Shown here: piece by piece, positions 18,827-28,493 of the stretch
Numbering within the stretch: the first letter of the stretch is position 1
How the letters are laid out: every line of letters starts with the position of its first letter
Assembly: GCA_002162925.1 (NCBI GenBank)
Contig: MABC01000011.1
Coordinates: 1-39,588 of the forward strand
DNA: 39,588 nucleotides
Origin: Thalassotalea sp. 42_200_T64
GTDB taxonomy: Bacteria > Pseudomonadota > Gammaproteobacteria > Enterobacterales > Alteromonadaceae
Direction: 5' to 3'
The notes under the pieces: model-generated
What the model was told of the DNA's origin: nothing
Seen by the model: only the letters and a program-made list of their open reading frames with translations
The model's database searches: none
Made by a program: the position numbers and the translations under genes

Positions 18827-19007
18827 ATTCTACTTGCTGCACTTGTATAGCGTCAGTCAATGTACGACGACCATTCAATTAATTAATCAATAAAATTTAA
18901 GCAAAAAAAGCTGATGTATCAAACATCAGCTCTTTCATCAGTAGCACAAGCTTATAGAGGTTTTACGTTCTCAGCTTGTGGGCCTTTTTGACCTTGAACT
19001 ACTTCGA
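18827..19007 (-). repeat. 181-bp tandem repeat unit covering the csp 3' end and terminator
   Basis: This unit contains the real C-terminal codons and stop of csp (18952-19007), its terminator and tail, and then (18827-18877) a remnant that reads [20 protein letters not shown] in frame: an extra few codons replace the GQQ of the true gene. The next copy starts at 18827 counted downwards. Offsets between equivalent points are 187 bp (18640 to 18827) and 181 bp (18827 to 19008). Confidence 0.8.
18909..18931 (-). terminator. csp terminator, proximal copy
   Basis: AGCTGATGT-atcaa-ACATCAGCT, 20 bases past the csp stop, followed on the minus strand by U7. This is the functional terminator of csp. 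Confidence 0.88.
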
Positions 19008-19161
19008 ATTCTACTTGTTGACCGTCAGTCAATGTACGACGACCACTGCCTTCGATAGCACGAAAATGAACGAATACGTCAGGACCGTCAGTTTGCTCGA
19101 TAAATCCGAAACCTTTTTCGTCGTTAAACCATTTTACTGAACCAGCTTTTAAATCAGACAT
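18952..19161 (-). CDS. Cold-shock domain protein, CspA family
   Basis: 69-residue single cold-shock (OB-fold) domain that binds single-stranded RNA/DNA. RNP1 is KGFGFIEQ and RNP2 is VFVHF; the C-terminal [13 protein letters not shown] is typical of CspA paralogues. AGGAAAG precedes the ATG. It is a stand-alone gene with a long A/T-rich leader of the kind that confers cold-inducible translation in E. coli cspA; cold control here is inferred. Its 3' end is part of a tandem duplication. It cannot be assigned to a particular Csp letter. Confidence 0.95.
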   Translation of the reverse strand: MSDLKAGSVKWFNDEKGFGFIEQTDGPDVFVHFRAIEGSGRRTLTDGQQVEFEVVQGQKGPQAENVKPL

Positions 19162-19530
19162 AATACTCTTTCCTAAATTTATAATTTAATTGTGTTACAA
19201 CTCCGACATGGAGATCTAGCTTTTTATGGATTACTTAATATGTCGATATGTTGGAACGTGTTGAACTTATAAATCGAGATAAATCGTATTGCATTTCAAG
19301 CTTTCGCGGGTGAGTATACCTATTTACCTTGTCTTGGCAAGCGATATATAAACAAACAGCCGATAATTTTTTGGTTTTAATATTTATCCGCTGCCGTTGT
19401 TTTTAGCTGTAATTTAGTGAAGTAAATATGCCATTCAACATGGTCTACTTTATTTTGCAAGAACCACAGGTTCGATAAAGGCCGAGCGATTAAAACAGGG
19501 GTTGATCAGCGAGGAAGATTTAAGACGGTA
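19162..19530 (-). promoter_or_regulatory. csp leader/promoter region, no gene
   Basis: 369 bases between csp and the pseudogene's end. No supported frame occurs. On the minus strand it should hold the csp promoter and a long 5' untranslated region. I cannot place the promoter elements or a cold box with confidence. Confidence 0.45.
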
Positions 19531-22072
19531 TTAAATCTTCGTGTATTCAGGGGCTAATAAGTGATCCACTTTTTGCCAATGTCCATTTTGATATTTCATT
19601 TCATAAAATGGCCAATAGTTATTATCGATTTTCAGCGTGATCACGTTAGAGTTATTATTAAAATCCAAAGTTTTAATTAAAACGGAAGTTTGATGTTGTT
19701 TACCTTTCACTGCTTTGACAAAATCCTCGGTCGTTTCAATAGGCTGGCCATCAATTTCGACAATACGCTGCATCGCATAAACGCCATAACGGGTTGCCGG
19801 AGACCCATAACTGTAACTTGCCACATAAACCCCATCAGTACTGACGTTGCCTTGTAATTTTTCGGCTCTGTGAGGTGCGTGTAAGTACAATCCTGACCAA
19901 AAAAACACTTGGGTTATATCATGACCATATAGAGGTGTTGTGGTTACTCACCAGTGACATTAATTCATCAACATATTCAATCGCCATGCCAGCGCTGACA
20001 CTAGTAATTTCATTGCCTCTTTCATCACTTTGTTCGAAGGATGACCAAAGCGCGGTAACTTCGTTATCTGAATTCACTAAAATGCCATCAATAACCGTAT
20101 TAGGGTTTACTAAATAGGTGACTTCGATGTTTTTTTCAATATATTGCGGAACGTTAAACTGACGAAGCCATAATTCTTCCTTGGTATCTACCATGGTTTT
20201 TCGATATTCAATAACACCATCATAATTGAGACCCACTTGCAGCACAGGATCACCAACAACCATGGCCCGTTTACTTAACGTTATTTGCGCGACTTCAATA
20301 TTGGTCAATAACGAGGGGGAATATGACACTAACGCCAGATTCTGTAGCGGGTGAATATACCCAACCTTACCAATAACTTCTATCCGGTTATCAAATACCA
20401 GTTTAACGTCACCCAACATACTAAACACCACATTTCGAGGAACGACAACCCAACCTTTTTTCACATCAACAATGACACCGGTACCGTAGCGACTGCTGTT
20501 ACCGCTTCGGCCCTGGATAGAATAAGGGCTGGTAAAACGAACGTTGACTAAGGCATTTTTTAATTGATTATCTATCATCGCAGATTGAACTTCACTGCTC
20601 TTATCCAGAGTAGGCTCAACCTTTGCTGGAGCCGTCGATTTAATGCATGGCCAATACCCTAATTCAATACTTTTCTGACAGTAACTATGTTCAAACCAGG
20701 TCCGGTTAATTTCAACTAACGCATAATTTGTGGTATTTGCCGTGGCCGTATCAAAGTAACGAAGATTGACTTTTTTGCCACTTGCAATTTGACTTAATTG
20801 CTTATGTAAATCTTCAACGGTATTAATGTTAACACCATTAAATTCAGTGATCACACTTCATGAGGTACTCCCGCTTGTCTAAACGAACCGGCAGAATTGG
20901 CAACAAAAACGCCTTTGATCGGCTTATTAAAATGGCGGGCTTGTTGATACGATAAATTATGAAAAGTGCCCCCGTCAAATTTTAACAAAGACGTTGGTGA
21001 AATGTCATTTAAATCGCTTACCTTCACTGACAGAGCTAACTCTAATCCACGCCGCAATACCTTCACGTCAATGTCTTGGTTTAAGTGTTCGTTTAAACTG
21101 CTTTCAAGACTTGAAAATTCAGCGATTGTTTGCTGATTAATTGCTAATAAAATATCTCCCACGGCCAATAGTTTTGCAGCATTGCTTTGCGGAATAATTG
21201 ACCGTATCACTAATAATCCTTTTAATTCAGGATACTCGGTACGATATTGTCGGGCCAATTGATCACTTAACCCTAATCGTTTAAGTTCCGCATAAGGTGT
21301 AGATTTAAAAGTGGTTTGTATTGTGCCGCGGACAATAGCTTGGTTATTTTGTAATTTTTTTAACGCAATTTTTATTTTATCTAACGGTAAATAGAAAGCA
21401 TTGGCTGACTTAGCCATACTTCCTGCATTTAACGCTACCACCTCACCACGATTATCTAGCACCGGAGAGCCTGAAGAGGCGCCACTTGAAGCCATAGTTG
21501 CTTGAATATAAAAAACATTAAAATCATTATAGCTGCTTTTTCCATAAAGCGGTGCATCTCGGTCAAGTCGCGAAATTGTACCGTCTAGAATCGAATTTTT
21601 TTGCCCGGCGTCATTACCAATAATGCGGATCTCTTGACCAACAGTAGGAAGGCTACCGCTAAACTTAAACTCATGGGGATTCAGATGTTTTATTTGCGTT
21701 GGTTGATAGCGATAAAAACCAAAATCATGAACGGGATCGATATATAGGGGGGTTAAATCAATTTCTTCATTATTAATTAAGATGGCTTTTGCCGTTACCG
21801 GACCAGGAGTTACCACATGACGATTGGTTAAAATAATGCCTCAATTGGCATCGACAATAAAACCGGTCGCAGCACTACTACTATTCCATTTACCATCAAA
21901 GCTTACCGGCACATCCATTTGAATGCTAACAACACCACTAGACACTAATTCTAGTGTTTCATTGCAGTTTTTTTTCAGCCGTTAATGACGCACAATTACT
22001 TAAACAAGCAAAAGAAATTAATATCAGAAACCAGACTCGAAACTGCGCTTTATTGGTATCTACTATGAACAT
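19531..22072 (-). pseudogene. Decayed trypsin-PDZ serine protease lipoprotein (DegP7/Nma111 type)
   Basis: Read across frames, this is one gene of about 847 codons. It has a lipoprotein signal (MFIVDTNKAQ..., lipobox LSNC) from ATG 22072 with AAGGTGGA upstream. The trypsin domain has catalytic His in TNRHVV, Asp in DPVHDFGF and Ser in SSGASSGSPV; PDZ domains and a second degenerate protease/PDZ half follow, as in the large Nma111/DegP7-like group. Four lesions break it: an A8 run at 21968-21975 (seven would keep frame); a TGA at 21841-21843 where the family has a codon between VDAN and GIILTNRH; a duplicated TG at 20852-20856 (HEV/ITEF junction); and a one-base shift within about 19930-19960. 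The remaining pieces (20851-21816, 19919-20854, 19531-19908) are long and conserved, so decay looks recent. Confidence 0.88.
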
Positions 22073-22091
22073 CCGTTTCCACCTTAACTTT

Positions 22092-22120
22092 AATGTTAGT
22101 GTTACTATAGCACTAACATT
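22092..22120. repeat. 10-base inverted repeat upstream of the protease pseudogene
   Basis: AATGTTAGTG-ttactatag-CACTAACATT, perfect arms, between the truC stop (which it overlaps) and the pseudogene start. There is no U-run on the minus strand, so it may be an operator or a weak terminator for truC. Confidence 0.45.
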
Positions 22121-22976
22121 AAATGATGTTTATTAATAAATAACCCTTAAAAACATCAGCATTGCCGTTGCCCACGTCCCAATCCAAGGTGGTAAATAAC
22201 TGTTGCCAATGGTCATCAAAATCTGCGGTTATGCATATCGGTTGATTGGAAATTGGGTGGTTAAATTCTAGTTTTTGCGCATGTAACATCAAACGTTTAA
22301 AGCCAAAATATTCGGCAAAAAACGGGTTTTGTTTATTATCACCATAATTGATATCGCCAATAATGGGGTGACGTAAATGTGCCAGGTGTCGACGTATTTG
22401 ATGGCGCCTGCCAGTATGCGGTTGCAACCGGATGAGCGAGTAACGGACGCTGGGGAATTTGCCTAAAGCAATAGGCAAAGAGGCGGTAAACACACTGCGA
22501 TAATCGGTAATGGCATCTTGGGCGGGTTTATCTTTAGCCACAAATTTGTCACCCAATTTATCCAGTTTCTCTTTGAGTGGATAATCCACCTGCCCTTGCC
22601 CCAATAAATGGCCACGAGTTAACGCATAATAGGTTTTTTGAATGGTTTTATCGGTAAACGCCTGCCCCATTTTCCTGGCTACCTCTGCCGATAAGCCAAA
22701 CAGCAATACCCCCGAGGTGGGTCTGTCCAGGCGGTGCAACGGATAAACATATTGCCCCACCATATCTCGAACCAATTGCAGGGCAAAGTATTTTTCATGC
22801 TGGTCCATAAAAGAGCGATGCACAAATAAACCGCTGGGCTTATTTATTGCCACTAAATGTTCATCTTGATAAAGAATGGTTAATTGTGGCGGTTTTTCTT
22901 GTGCATCAATGTCGACATTGTCAGGGCTCGACATTTCGTCAACTTTAGCAATGTTTGAGGTTGGTTTATCTGACAT
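22119..22976 (-). CDS. truC: tRNA pseudouridine(65) synthase TruC
   Basis: RluA-family pseudouridine synthase that modifies U65 in some tRNAs. The catalytic Asp lies in HRLDRPTSGVLLFG. The family-specific segments ILYQDEHLVAINKPSG, VHRSFMDQHEK and RRHLAHLRHPIIGD match enterobacterial TruC. I use ATG 22976 (285 residues, MSDKPTS...), which overlaps yqcC by 11 bases. An in-frame GTG at 23000 would add eight residues but has no Shine-Dalgarno. The first ~30 residues are extra compared with E. coli. The yqcC-truC pairing is conserved in gammaproteobacteria. Confidence 0.93.
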   Translation of the reverse strand: MSDKPTSNIAKVDEMSSPDNVDIDAQEKPPQLTILYQDEHLVAINKPSGLFVHRSFMDQHEKYFALQLVRDMVGQYVYPLHRLDRPTSGVLLFGLSAEVARKMGQAFTDKTIQKTYYALTRGHLLGQGQVDYPLKEKLDKLGDKFVAKDKPAQDAITDYRSVFTASLPIALGKFPSVRYSLIRLQPHTGRRHQIRRHLAHLRHPIIGDINYGDNKQNPFFAEYFGFKRLMLHAQKLEFNHPISNQPICITADFDDHWQQLFTTLDWDVGNGNADVFKGYLLINII

Positions 22977-23322
22977 AAAGACGTTGCTCTCTTTGGCCAC
23001 TTAACAACTCATCGATATCGGCAATCACATTAATTAGCTCAGCTGCAGTGTCAGCTTTTTCTTTAAAGGCTTCTTCTGCCATCGGAGACAGCGCTATTTG
23101 CGTCGGTAAGGCGAGGTTCTTGGTCAGCATTTTTTGCATTTTTTCGATAAAAATAAATTGCAGCCATTGCGCAAACGATAAGGTATCAACACAAAAAGGC
23201 TCTGTGCTGGCAAGCGCAAAATTTGATGGTCGTTTATTCTGCCATAAATTGATTGCCCGCAAGGCCGTGGTTAAGGCCTTGAGTAACAGCGGCAGCTGTT
23301 GGTGTTTTGTCGACATATGCAT
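22966..23322 (-). CDS. yqcC: YqcC family protein
   Basis: 118-residue cytosolic helical protein of the YqcC family (formerly DUF446), function unknown. It shows the conserved stretch FCVDTLSFAQWLQFIFIEKM and a downstream LPTQIALSPMAEEAF. The start is ATG 23322; a second ATG two codons on is possible and neither has a clear ribosome site. Its 3' end overlaps the truC start, as in other genomes, implying translational coupling. It is divergent from the DUF3549 gene. Confidence 0.88.
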   Translation of the reverse strand: MHMSTKHQQLPLLLKALTTALRAINLWQNKRPSNFALASTEPFCVDTLSFAQWLQFIFIEKMQKMLTKNLALPTQIALSPMAEEAFKEKADTAAELINVIADIDELLSGQREQRLYVR

Positions 23323-23449
23323 GGTATAAAAAATCAGTATGTGAGCACTATTATTATCGATATTATAATTATTTTAAATCGTTTTGGGTATTACTTTGAC
23401 ATAGCTTGGGTATATAATGCCGACATAATTCATCGATTTCCTGCAAATA

Positions 23450-24508
23450 ATGGCAACCAAGCAAAACGTATCTACCATTTCTGAACTTTTACACTTATCT
23501 GGCTCATCGTATCGCCTTTACGACATGGGTCGAAAAGTGACCAAACTTGTCAGGCAAGACTTTGAAAAAGTAGAAAAAGCCATGCAATCCTACCCATTTC
23601 CGATTCAAGGGCATGCTTGTTTTGCCATCGTGTTTTGGCAAAAAAACCCAGCCACGCCATATATCTGGTTTGTTAAGTTTCCTCTTGATGAACGAGGGTT
23701 ATTAAACCAGGGCGCGCGCAACCATTATTTAGCCATAATTTTGGAAGCACTGGGCAGCGATTTAAGCCAAGATGCTAGCGAAAAACAAGACGAATTATTA
23801 AAAGCAAACCCTTATAATTTTAAGCCTACGCAATATAAGTTAGCAGCACTCAATGCGGTGGTAAAACGCGATTTAAAACAAAAAGCTTCTGAGCATTACG
23901 AACATTGTCAGTTATATTTTAGCGGCAAACTTGGTTGGGATAGCTGGCAAGGCATAGGCGTACAAGGTTTGTGTGATTTTGCCGCCAGACTTGATTCTGT
24001 TGAAAATCAGCATGGGTTAATTGATGCCCTCCCTCATATTCCAAGTCAGGTATTCAATCCGTTATGTTCGGCATTAGAAAATCAGCCGTTAGCCATTTCA
24101 ATAGTCTCGGCATTTATCAAGCTGGCAAACGTTGAGCTAAGTAAAAGCAGCATCGATGCCGAGAGACTAGCCAGTATCCTTAGAGCCGTATCCGCCAATG
24201 CACAAAATCCTGTGGTGAAAGCGCTAATCATTGAGATCATCAACAATGAGCAAATAACCGATTTAAATCTTATTTTAACCATTTCAGGCAAAGCCTGGCT
24301 GGCCATTGATGAACTGGATAGTTTAACTCTATTTTTAGAGAAACTGGTCAACTTGGTGGCGCAAGATGTTTTTATGGCAGTTTTTCAAGATTTAATCGCC
24401 CTGCCCGCTATCAGACCCACGTTGCTGCAATGCATTCGCAGCCCACAGCGTAGCGAGCAATTATCTGCAGCAATAGGTCAGATTTTTGCGCAAGTAAAAG
24501 GACAATAG
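23450..24508 (+). CDS. DUF3549 family protein
   Basis: 352 residues recognised as the DUF3549 family, restricted to gammaproteobacteria and of unknown function. The N-terminus (TISELLHLSGSSYRLYDMGRKV) and the segment FVKFPLDERGLLNQGARNHYLA are the family signature. There is no signal peptide or membrane segment; the C-terminal half looks all-helical and repeat-like. It lies 13 bases before the DUF3301 gene, as in Vibrio relatives, so the two form an operon. It is divergent from yqcC-truC. Confidence 0.85.
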   Translation: MATKQNVSTISELLHLSGSSYRLYDMGRKVTKLVRQDFEKVEKAMQSYPFPIQGHACFAIVFWQKNPATPYIWFVKFPLDERGLLNQGARNHYLAIILEALGSDLSQDASEKQDELLKANPYNFKPTQYKLAALNAVVKRDLKQKASEHYEHCQLYFSGKLGWDSWQGIGVQGLCDFAARLDSVENQHGLIDALPHIPSQVFNPLCSALENQPLAISIVSAFIKLANVELSKSSIDAERLASILRAVSANAQNPVVKALIIEIINNEQITDLNLILTISGKAWLAIDELDSLTLFLEKLVNLVAQDVFMAVFQDLIALPAIRPTLLQCIRSPQRSEQLSAAIGQIFAQVKGQ

Positions 24509-24521
24509 TTAAGGTACCAAT

Positions 24522-24821
24522 ATGGCTGAAATTTACTTTTTATTATTTGCTTTTTTGATCGTTTGGTATTTTATTTCCCTGAGAAAAATTGCCGAGCGAG
24601 CGAGGGCTTTAACTACGCAGCATTGTGAACAACAGGGGTTGCAATTTATCGCGATTGCCCGTTGCAAAACCGGCGTTGGCTCTTCAAAGCGACAAGGGAT
24701 ATTTATTAAAAGCGTATTCGAGTTTGAGTTTAGTGGCGATGGCGAAAGCAGCTATAAAGGTTATTTGACCATGCATGGCAATAAACCGGTAAACTTTGAT
24801 TTGCCCGCTTACAAAATATAA
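24522..24821 (+). CDS. DUF3301 family membrane-anchored protein
   Basis: 99 residues: one N-terminal membrane anchor (about 4-20), then a small soluble domain containing RARALTTQHCEQQGLQFI and FEFEFSGDGESSYKGYL. This matches the DUF3301 family, unknown function, which commonly follows a DUF3549 gene. AAGG lies just before the ATG. It is the end of the two-gene unit. Confidence 0.85.
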   Translation: MAEIYFLLFAFLIVWYFISLRKIAERARALTTQHCEQQGLQFIAIARCKTGVGSSKRQGIFIKSVFEFEFSGDGESSYKGYLTMHGNKPVNFDLPAYKI

Positions 24822-24950
24822 AAGTCCGCCCATTAACGAACCGTTAATAAATAGTTATTCAACCTTTCACTTCCTAGTTGACCTCGATCAAAACTTTATA
24901 ATCATTTCAGGCGCATGCTTACGCTAGTTACGATGCTAGGGTAGGCTTTG

Positions 24951-26438
24951 ATGGGTAAAAATATAACAAAATTGGAATATTGCGCTGAAGATTTCCAGCA
25001 ATTTCAACAGTGCTTATATCAACAACTCGAGCATTTGAAAGAGGTGTTAGTGCAAGCCAATTTTGGTAAACAAACGCTGAAATTTGGTGCGGAACTGGAG
25101 ATGTACCTTGTCGATGAGCAAGGTCAGGTAAGTTTGAGCAACCAGTTTCTACTCAAACAACTTGATGACCCACAATTTCAACCCGAACTGAATCAGTATA
25201 ACCTAGAGCTTAATTTATCTGCCGTAGCACAAGAGGGCCGGCCCTTTAGTCAATTGCGTCAAGAAATTCAACAAAAGACTGACCATTTACAAGCCCTTGC
25301 CAAACCTCACGGCATCTCAATTGTACCAATCGGAATTTTACCCACGCTTCGGGCCGAGCACCTTAACAGTGAATATATGACTGACTTGGGGCGCTATCAT
25401 TGTTTGTCACAACAGCTCTATCAGCAACGCGGTGACGATTTTAAAATAAACATTAACGGCGAAGAGCCGGTAAACATCACCGTTGGTGACATATGTGCGG
25501 AAGGGGCAAATACGTCTTTTCAAGTTCACATGATGACTCCGTTTGATAAATTTAAACAAGTTTTTAATGCCGCGCAATTAACACTACCATTAGTTACTGC
25601 CATTGGCGCCAATTCACCGATATTTTTGGGCAATCGCTTATGGGATGAAACCCGCATTGCATTATTCAAACAATCCCTCGACATTCGCAATCGCGACGAT
25701 ATTCAATGGCAACAACCGGCGCGAGTGAATTTTGGCTTTGGCTGGCTACGCTCCAGCGTTTGGGAAATATTTGCCGAAGCCGTTTCGCTTTATTCGCCAA
25801 TTTTGCCGGTAACCGTTAAGCAAAAATCATCCAACAAGCGGGCAAGTCAACTGCCCGAACTCAGTGAACTGTCTTTGCATATGGGAACGTTATGGCCTTG
25901 GCATCGACCCGTTTATGATCATCATGGTAGTGGCCATATGCGCATTGAATTTAGGGCAATTCCCGCGGGGCCAACCAGCATAGATATGGTTGCGAATGCG
26001 GCGTTTGCTATTGGTTTGGCAAATGGCATGAGTGACACCGTTGACGAAGTGATCAGCGTTTTACCGTTTAAACATGCCGAATATAACTTTTATCGTGCGG
26101 CACAATCGGGTTTAAACGCCAAAGTATTGTGGCCGTTACACAACAAATATCAGCCGGAAGAAGTACCAATTACTACGGTGATCATAGCGTTAATTCCGGT
26201 TGCTAAAGATGGTCTGGCAGCATTGGCTGTTGCAGCAGATGAAATTGACTTATACATCGGCATTATTGAGCAACGTCTGGCGCAAAAAATCACTGGTGCA
26301 ATTTGGCAACAACAAGCTCAAAAATTTTATGAGCAACAATTTGATAAAGATACCGCCTGCAAGAAATTAGTCATGCAATACATTAAAAACAGCCAAAGCT
26401 GTGAACCTGTGGCAAACTGGGAGCGATTATGTCCATAG
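24951..26438 (+). CDS. GCS2-type glutamate-cysteine ligase-like amidoligase
   Basis: 495-residue member of the carboxylate-amine ligase superfamily (glutamate-cysteine ligase type 2, YbdK-like), which forms amide bonds through an acyl-phosphate. It has the substrate/metal motif FGAELEMYLVD near residue 45, NGEEPVNITVGDICAEGANTSFQ (amino-acid recognition region), and the late arginine motif GHMRIEFRAIPAGPTSIDM. It is longer than YbdK (372), with an extended C-terminus. I start at ATG 24951 (AGGGTAGG upstream); a TTG precedes it directly. Its 3' end overlaps the deacylase gene by ten bases. Genuine glutathione synthesis is less likely than modification of another amine; the substrate is unknown. 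Confidence 0.78.
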   Translation: MGKNITKLEYCAEDFQQFQQCLYQQLEHLKEVLVQANFGKQTLKFGAELEMYLVDEQGQVSLSNQFLLKQLDDPQFQPELNQYNLELNLSAVAQEGRPFSQLRQEIQQKTDHLQALAKPHGISIVPIGILPTLRAEHLNSEYMTDLGRYHCLSQQLYQQRGDDFKININGEEPVNITVGDICAEGANTSFQVHMMTPFDKFKQVFNAAQLTLPLVTAIGANSPIFLGNRLWDETRIALFKQSLDIRNRDDIQWQQPARVNFGFGWLRSSVWEIFAEAVSLYSPILPVTVKQKSSNKRASQLPELSELSLHMGTLWPWHRPVYDHHGSGHMRIEFRAIPAGPTSIDMVANAAFAIGLANGMSDTVDEVISVLPFKHAEYNFYRAAQSGLNAKVLWPLHNKYQPEEVPITTVIIALIPVAKDGLAALAVAADEIDLYIGIIEQRLAQKITGAIWQQQAQKFYEQQFDKDTACKKLVMQYIKNSQSCEPVANWERLCP

Positions 26439-27493
26439 ATTTTTCCGAAATAAATTACTTACAAGACCCCGATATAATGTCTTTAAAAGCGGACTATGAT
26501 CAGTTTTTACTGTCGATTAGTGGTCCAACGATCATCGACATTTCAGGCAGAGAGCAAAGCAGAACCCGTGTGATCACTACCCTAATTCACGGCAACGAGC
26601 CCTCGGGGTTAATCGCCGTGCATAGATGGTTAACGGCATTAAAAGCCGGAGACAGGCCTGCTACCAATTTGAGATTCATTATCTGTTCACCGGAAGCCGC
26701 AAGCCATACTCCAATGTTTCATCACCGCAACCTTGAAGACGGGATGGATTTAAACCGATGTTTTGGTGCTGAACACAAGCACGGCTATTTTCAACGAGCG
26801 GCACTGATTGAAAATGCCATAAGAGAAGTAACACCCGAAGTCGTAGTCGATTTACACAATACGTCCGGTTTTAGCCCCGCATTTGCGGTAAGCATTGAAA
26901 AGAATGAAATGGCACTATCGCTAACCGCACTTTTTTGCCAAACCTTGATTTTATCTGATATTCGCCTGGGGGCCTTAATGGAACAAGATTTTGGTTGCCA
27001 AACGATTACCATCGAATGTGGTAGCAGTTGTGATATTCAATCGCATGAAGTGGCTTATAGTGGCATCAAACAATTAGCAACAATAATCAATTTGGAGAAT
27101 TGTCACTTTGACAAAGAAATAGATATTTACCTTAAACCGCTACGCTTACAAGTAAAACCAGGCATACCAATTTCGTACAATGGTATTGACGAAGGCAGAG
27201 ATGGCTTAACCTTAGTTAGCAACATTGAGCAACATAATTTTGGCATCATCCGCGCTAGCCAGATACTGGGTTGGTTAGACAGGTTCGGATTAGAAAACCT
27301 GCAGGTTTTGGATGTAGATGGTGAAAATGTAGTTGATCAATATTTTACTTTACGCTCAAATCAGTTGGTTTCTAAGATAGATTTGAATATTTTTATGGCA
27401 ACCAAACAATTGGCGATTGCCAAGTCTGATTGCATTTTGTATTTGGTTGCCAACCAAAATCATATCAACCAGCAATTGTCGCGGCGTGGCTAA
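26429..27493 (+). CDS. Aspartoacylase/succinylglutamate desuccinylase-type metallohydrolase
   Basis: 354-residue M14-like zinc hydrolase of the AstE/AspA group, which removes acyl groups from amino acids. The zinc ligands and catalytic residues are visible: HGNEPSG (His, Glu), VVDLHNTSG (His) and TIECGSS (catalytic Glu). An extra C-terminal beta domain of about 130 residues follows. Its start lies inside the end of the amidoligase gene, so the two are translationally coupled and probably act on one pathway, for example as ligase and trimming hydrolase on the same amide. No substrate can be read from the sequence. Confidence 0.8.
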   Translation: MSIDFSEINYLQDPDIMSLKADYDQFLLSISGPTIIDISGREQSRTRVITTLIHGNEPSGLIAVHRWLTALKAGDRPATNLRFIICSPEAASHTPMFHHRNLEDGMDLNRCFGAEHKHGYFQRAALIENAIREVTPEVVVDLHNTSGFSPAFAVSIEKNEMALSLTALFCQTLILSDIRLGALMEQDFGCQTITIECGSSCDIQSHEVAYSGIKQLATIINLENCHFDKEIDIYLKPLRLQVKPGIPISYNGIDEGRDGLTLVSNIEQHNFGIIRASQILGWLDRFGLENLQVLDVDGENVVDQYFTLRSNQLVSKIDLNIFMATKQLAIAKSDCILYLVANQNHINQQLSRRG

Positions 27494-27557
27494 GGAATTA
27501 GAGGTTTGAACACTAATTATCTAGTAAATTCTCAGTGTTCTTATATCAAGGGAATTA

Positions 27558-28493
27558 TCAGTGAATGGTCGAAATGATAATGGCAATAGCCAATAATAAT
27601 GGCGTGCCATTTACCGCAACGACATTCAGTCCTAATCCTTTTCGTAGTGGTTCTGGCGCAACGTTATTGTTTATGACATTACTGTTGATGATTCGTACCG
27701 CTTCAGCTGCAGCCAGCATAGGAATTAATGCAATATACGATAATTTGGGAAGAAAATGAAAGTGCCCAGCCAGAAGTAAAACGCTGGCAGCCAGCAAAAG
27801 AAATAATGCATAAACCATTAATGCCCTTTTAGTGCCAAAGGCAATAATAAAATGATTTCGGCCAACATGTTTATCGGCTTCGGCGTCTGGAATTTGGTTC
27901 AATAACAATAAATTGTTGATCAAACATAAACAGATGAGTCCCACCGATAAAGCCGATATAGTGTACTGACCAGTTAATACAAAACTTGTCCCTAACACCA
28001 TCAGCAAACCAATTCCCACCCCAGGCGCGAACAGACACAACCAGGGGTTTTTATTGAGGTATTTGGTATAACTAATAATAATGATGATACCAAGTAAGCC
28101 CAAAGGAAAAAGCTCGGTCGAGTAATGATAAACAAAATACAGACCGATAATGATGGTTAGTAGTATTGCGATTATCGCCAACTTTTTTACTGCACTAGCT
28201 GCTGCTGGGTTTTCTACCAGACCACCACTACCACCGCTAAACGGTGTTCGAACAGTGATTAAATCTAATCCTGATTTAAAATCTTGGTATTCATTAAGTG
28301 TATTTACCGCAATTTGCGCGGCGACCGCGGCAATTAAACATAAACCAAAGTCAAACCAGTTGATTGCCGCTTGAGTTAACATTGCGGTTGCCAAACCTAA
28401 CAATACACAAAACACAGCCAAACTTAAAAATGGCAACCGCATGGTTTTCAATATAGTAGTAGTATTGGAAATATGTTGTTTTGCCACATTCAT
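27558..28493 (-). CDS. UbiA-family prenyltransferase
   Basis: 311-residue integral membrane prenyltransferase with eight or nine hydrophobic segments. The two Asp-rich motifs that bind prenyl diphosphate through magnesium are NEYQDFKSGLD (about residue 66) and DAEADKHVGR (about residue 205). It is closest in style to the MenA/UbiA-like enzymes that use aromatic acceptors; which quinone or lipid it makes is unclear. Its ATG shares a base with the stop of the upstream ion-channel remnant (TAATG), so it was once translationally coupled to that gene. Confidence 0.85.
   Translation of the reverse strand: MNVAKQHISNTTTILKTMRLPFLSLAVFCVLLGLATAMLTQAAINWFDFGLCLIAAVAAQIAVNTLNEYQDFKSGLDLITVRTPFSGGSGGLVENPAAASAVKKLAIIAILLTIIIGLYFVYHYSTELFPLGLLGIIIIISYTKYLNKNPWLCLFAPGVGIGLLMVLGTSFVLTGQYTISALSVGLICLCLINNLLLLNQIPDAEADKHVGRNHFIIAFGTKRALMVYALFLLLAASVLLLAGHFHFLPKLSYIALIPMLAAAEAVRIINSNVINNNVAPEPLRKGLGLNVVAVNGTPLLLAIAIIISTIH

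Noticed and set aside
20851..20856. Programmed frameshift at the GTGTGATC junction
   Set aside because: No slippery heptamer or downstream structure is evident; simple TG duplication explains it and the gene has other lesions.
21841..21843. In-frame TGA in the protease as selenocysteine
   Set aside because: Three other frame-breaking lesions lie in the same gene, the site is not a redox position, and no SECIS-like stem directly follows.
22092..22120. Rho-independent terminator for truC
   Set aside because: The stem is perfect but no U-run follows on the minus strand, so it is listed only as an inverted repeat.
24951..26438. Calling the amidoligase gshA
   Set aside because: It is of the GCS2/YbdK type, not the proteobacterial GshA type, and its partner is a deacylase rather than a glutathione gene.
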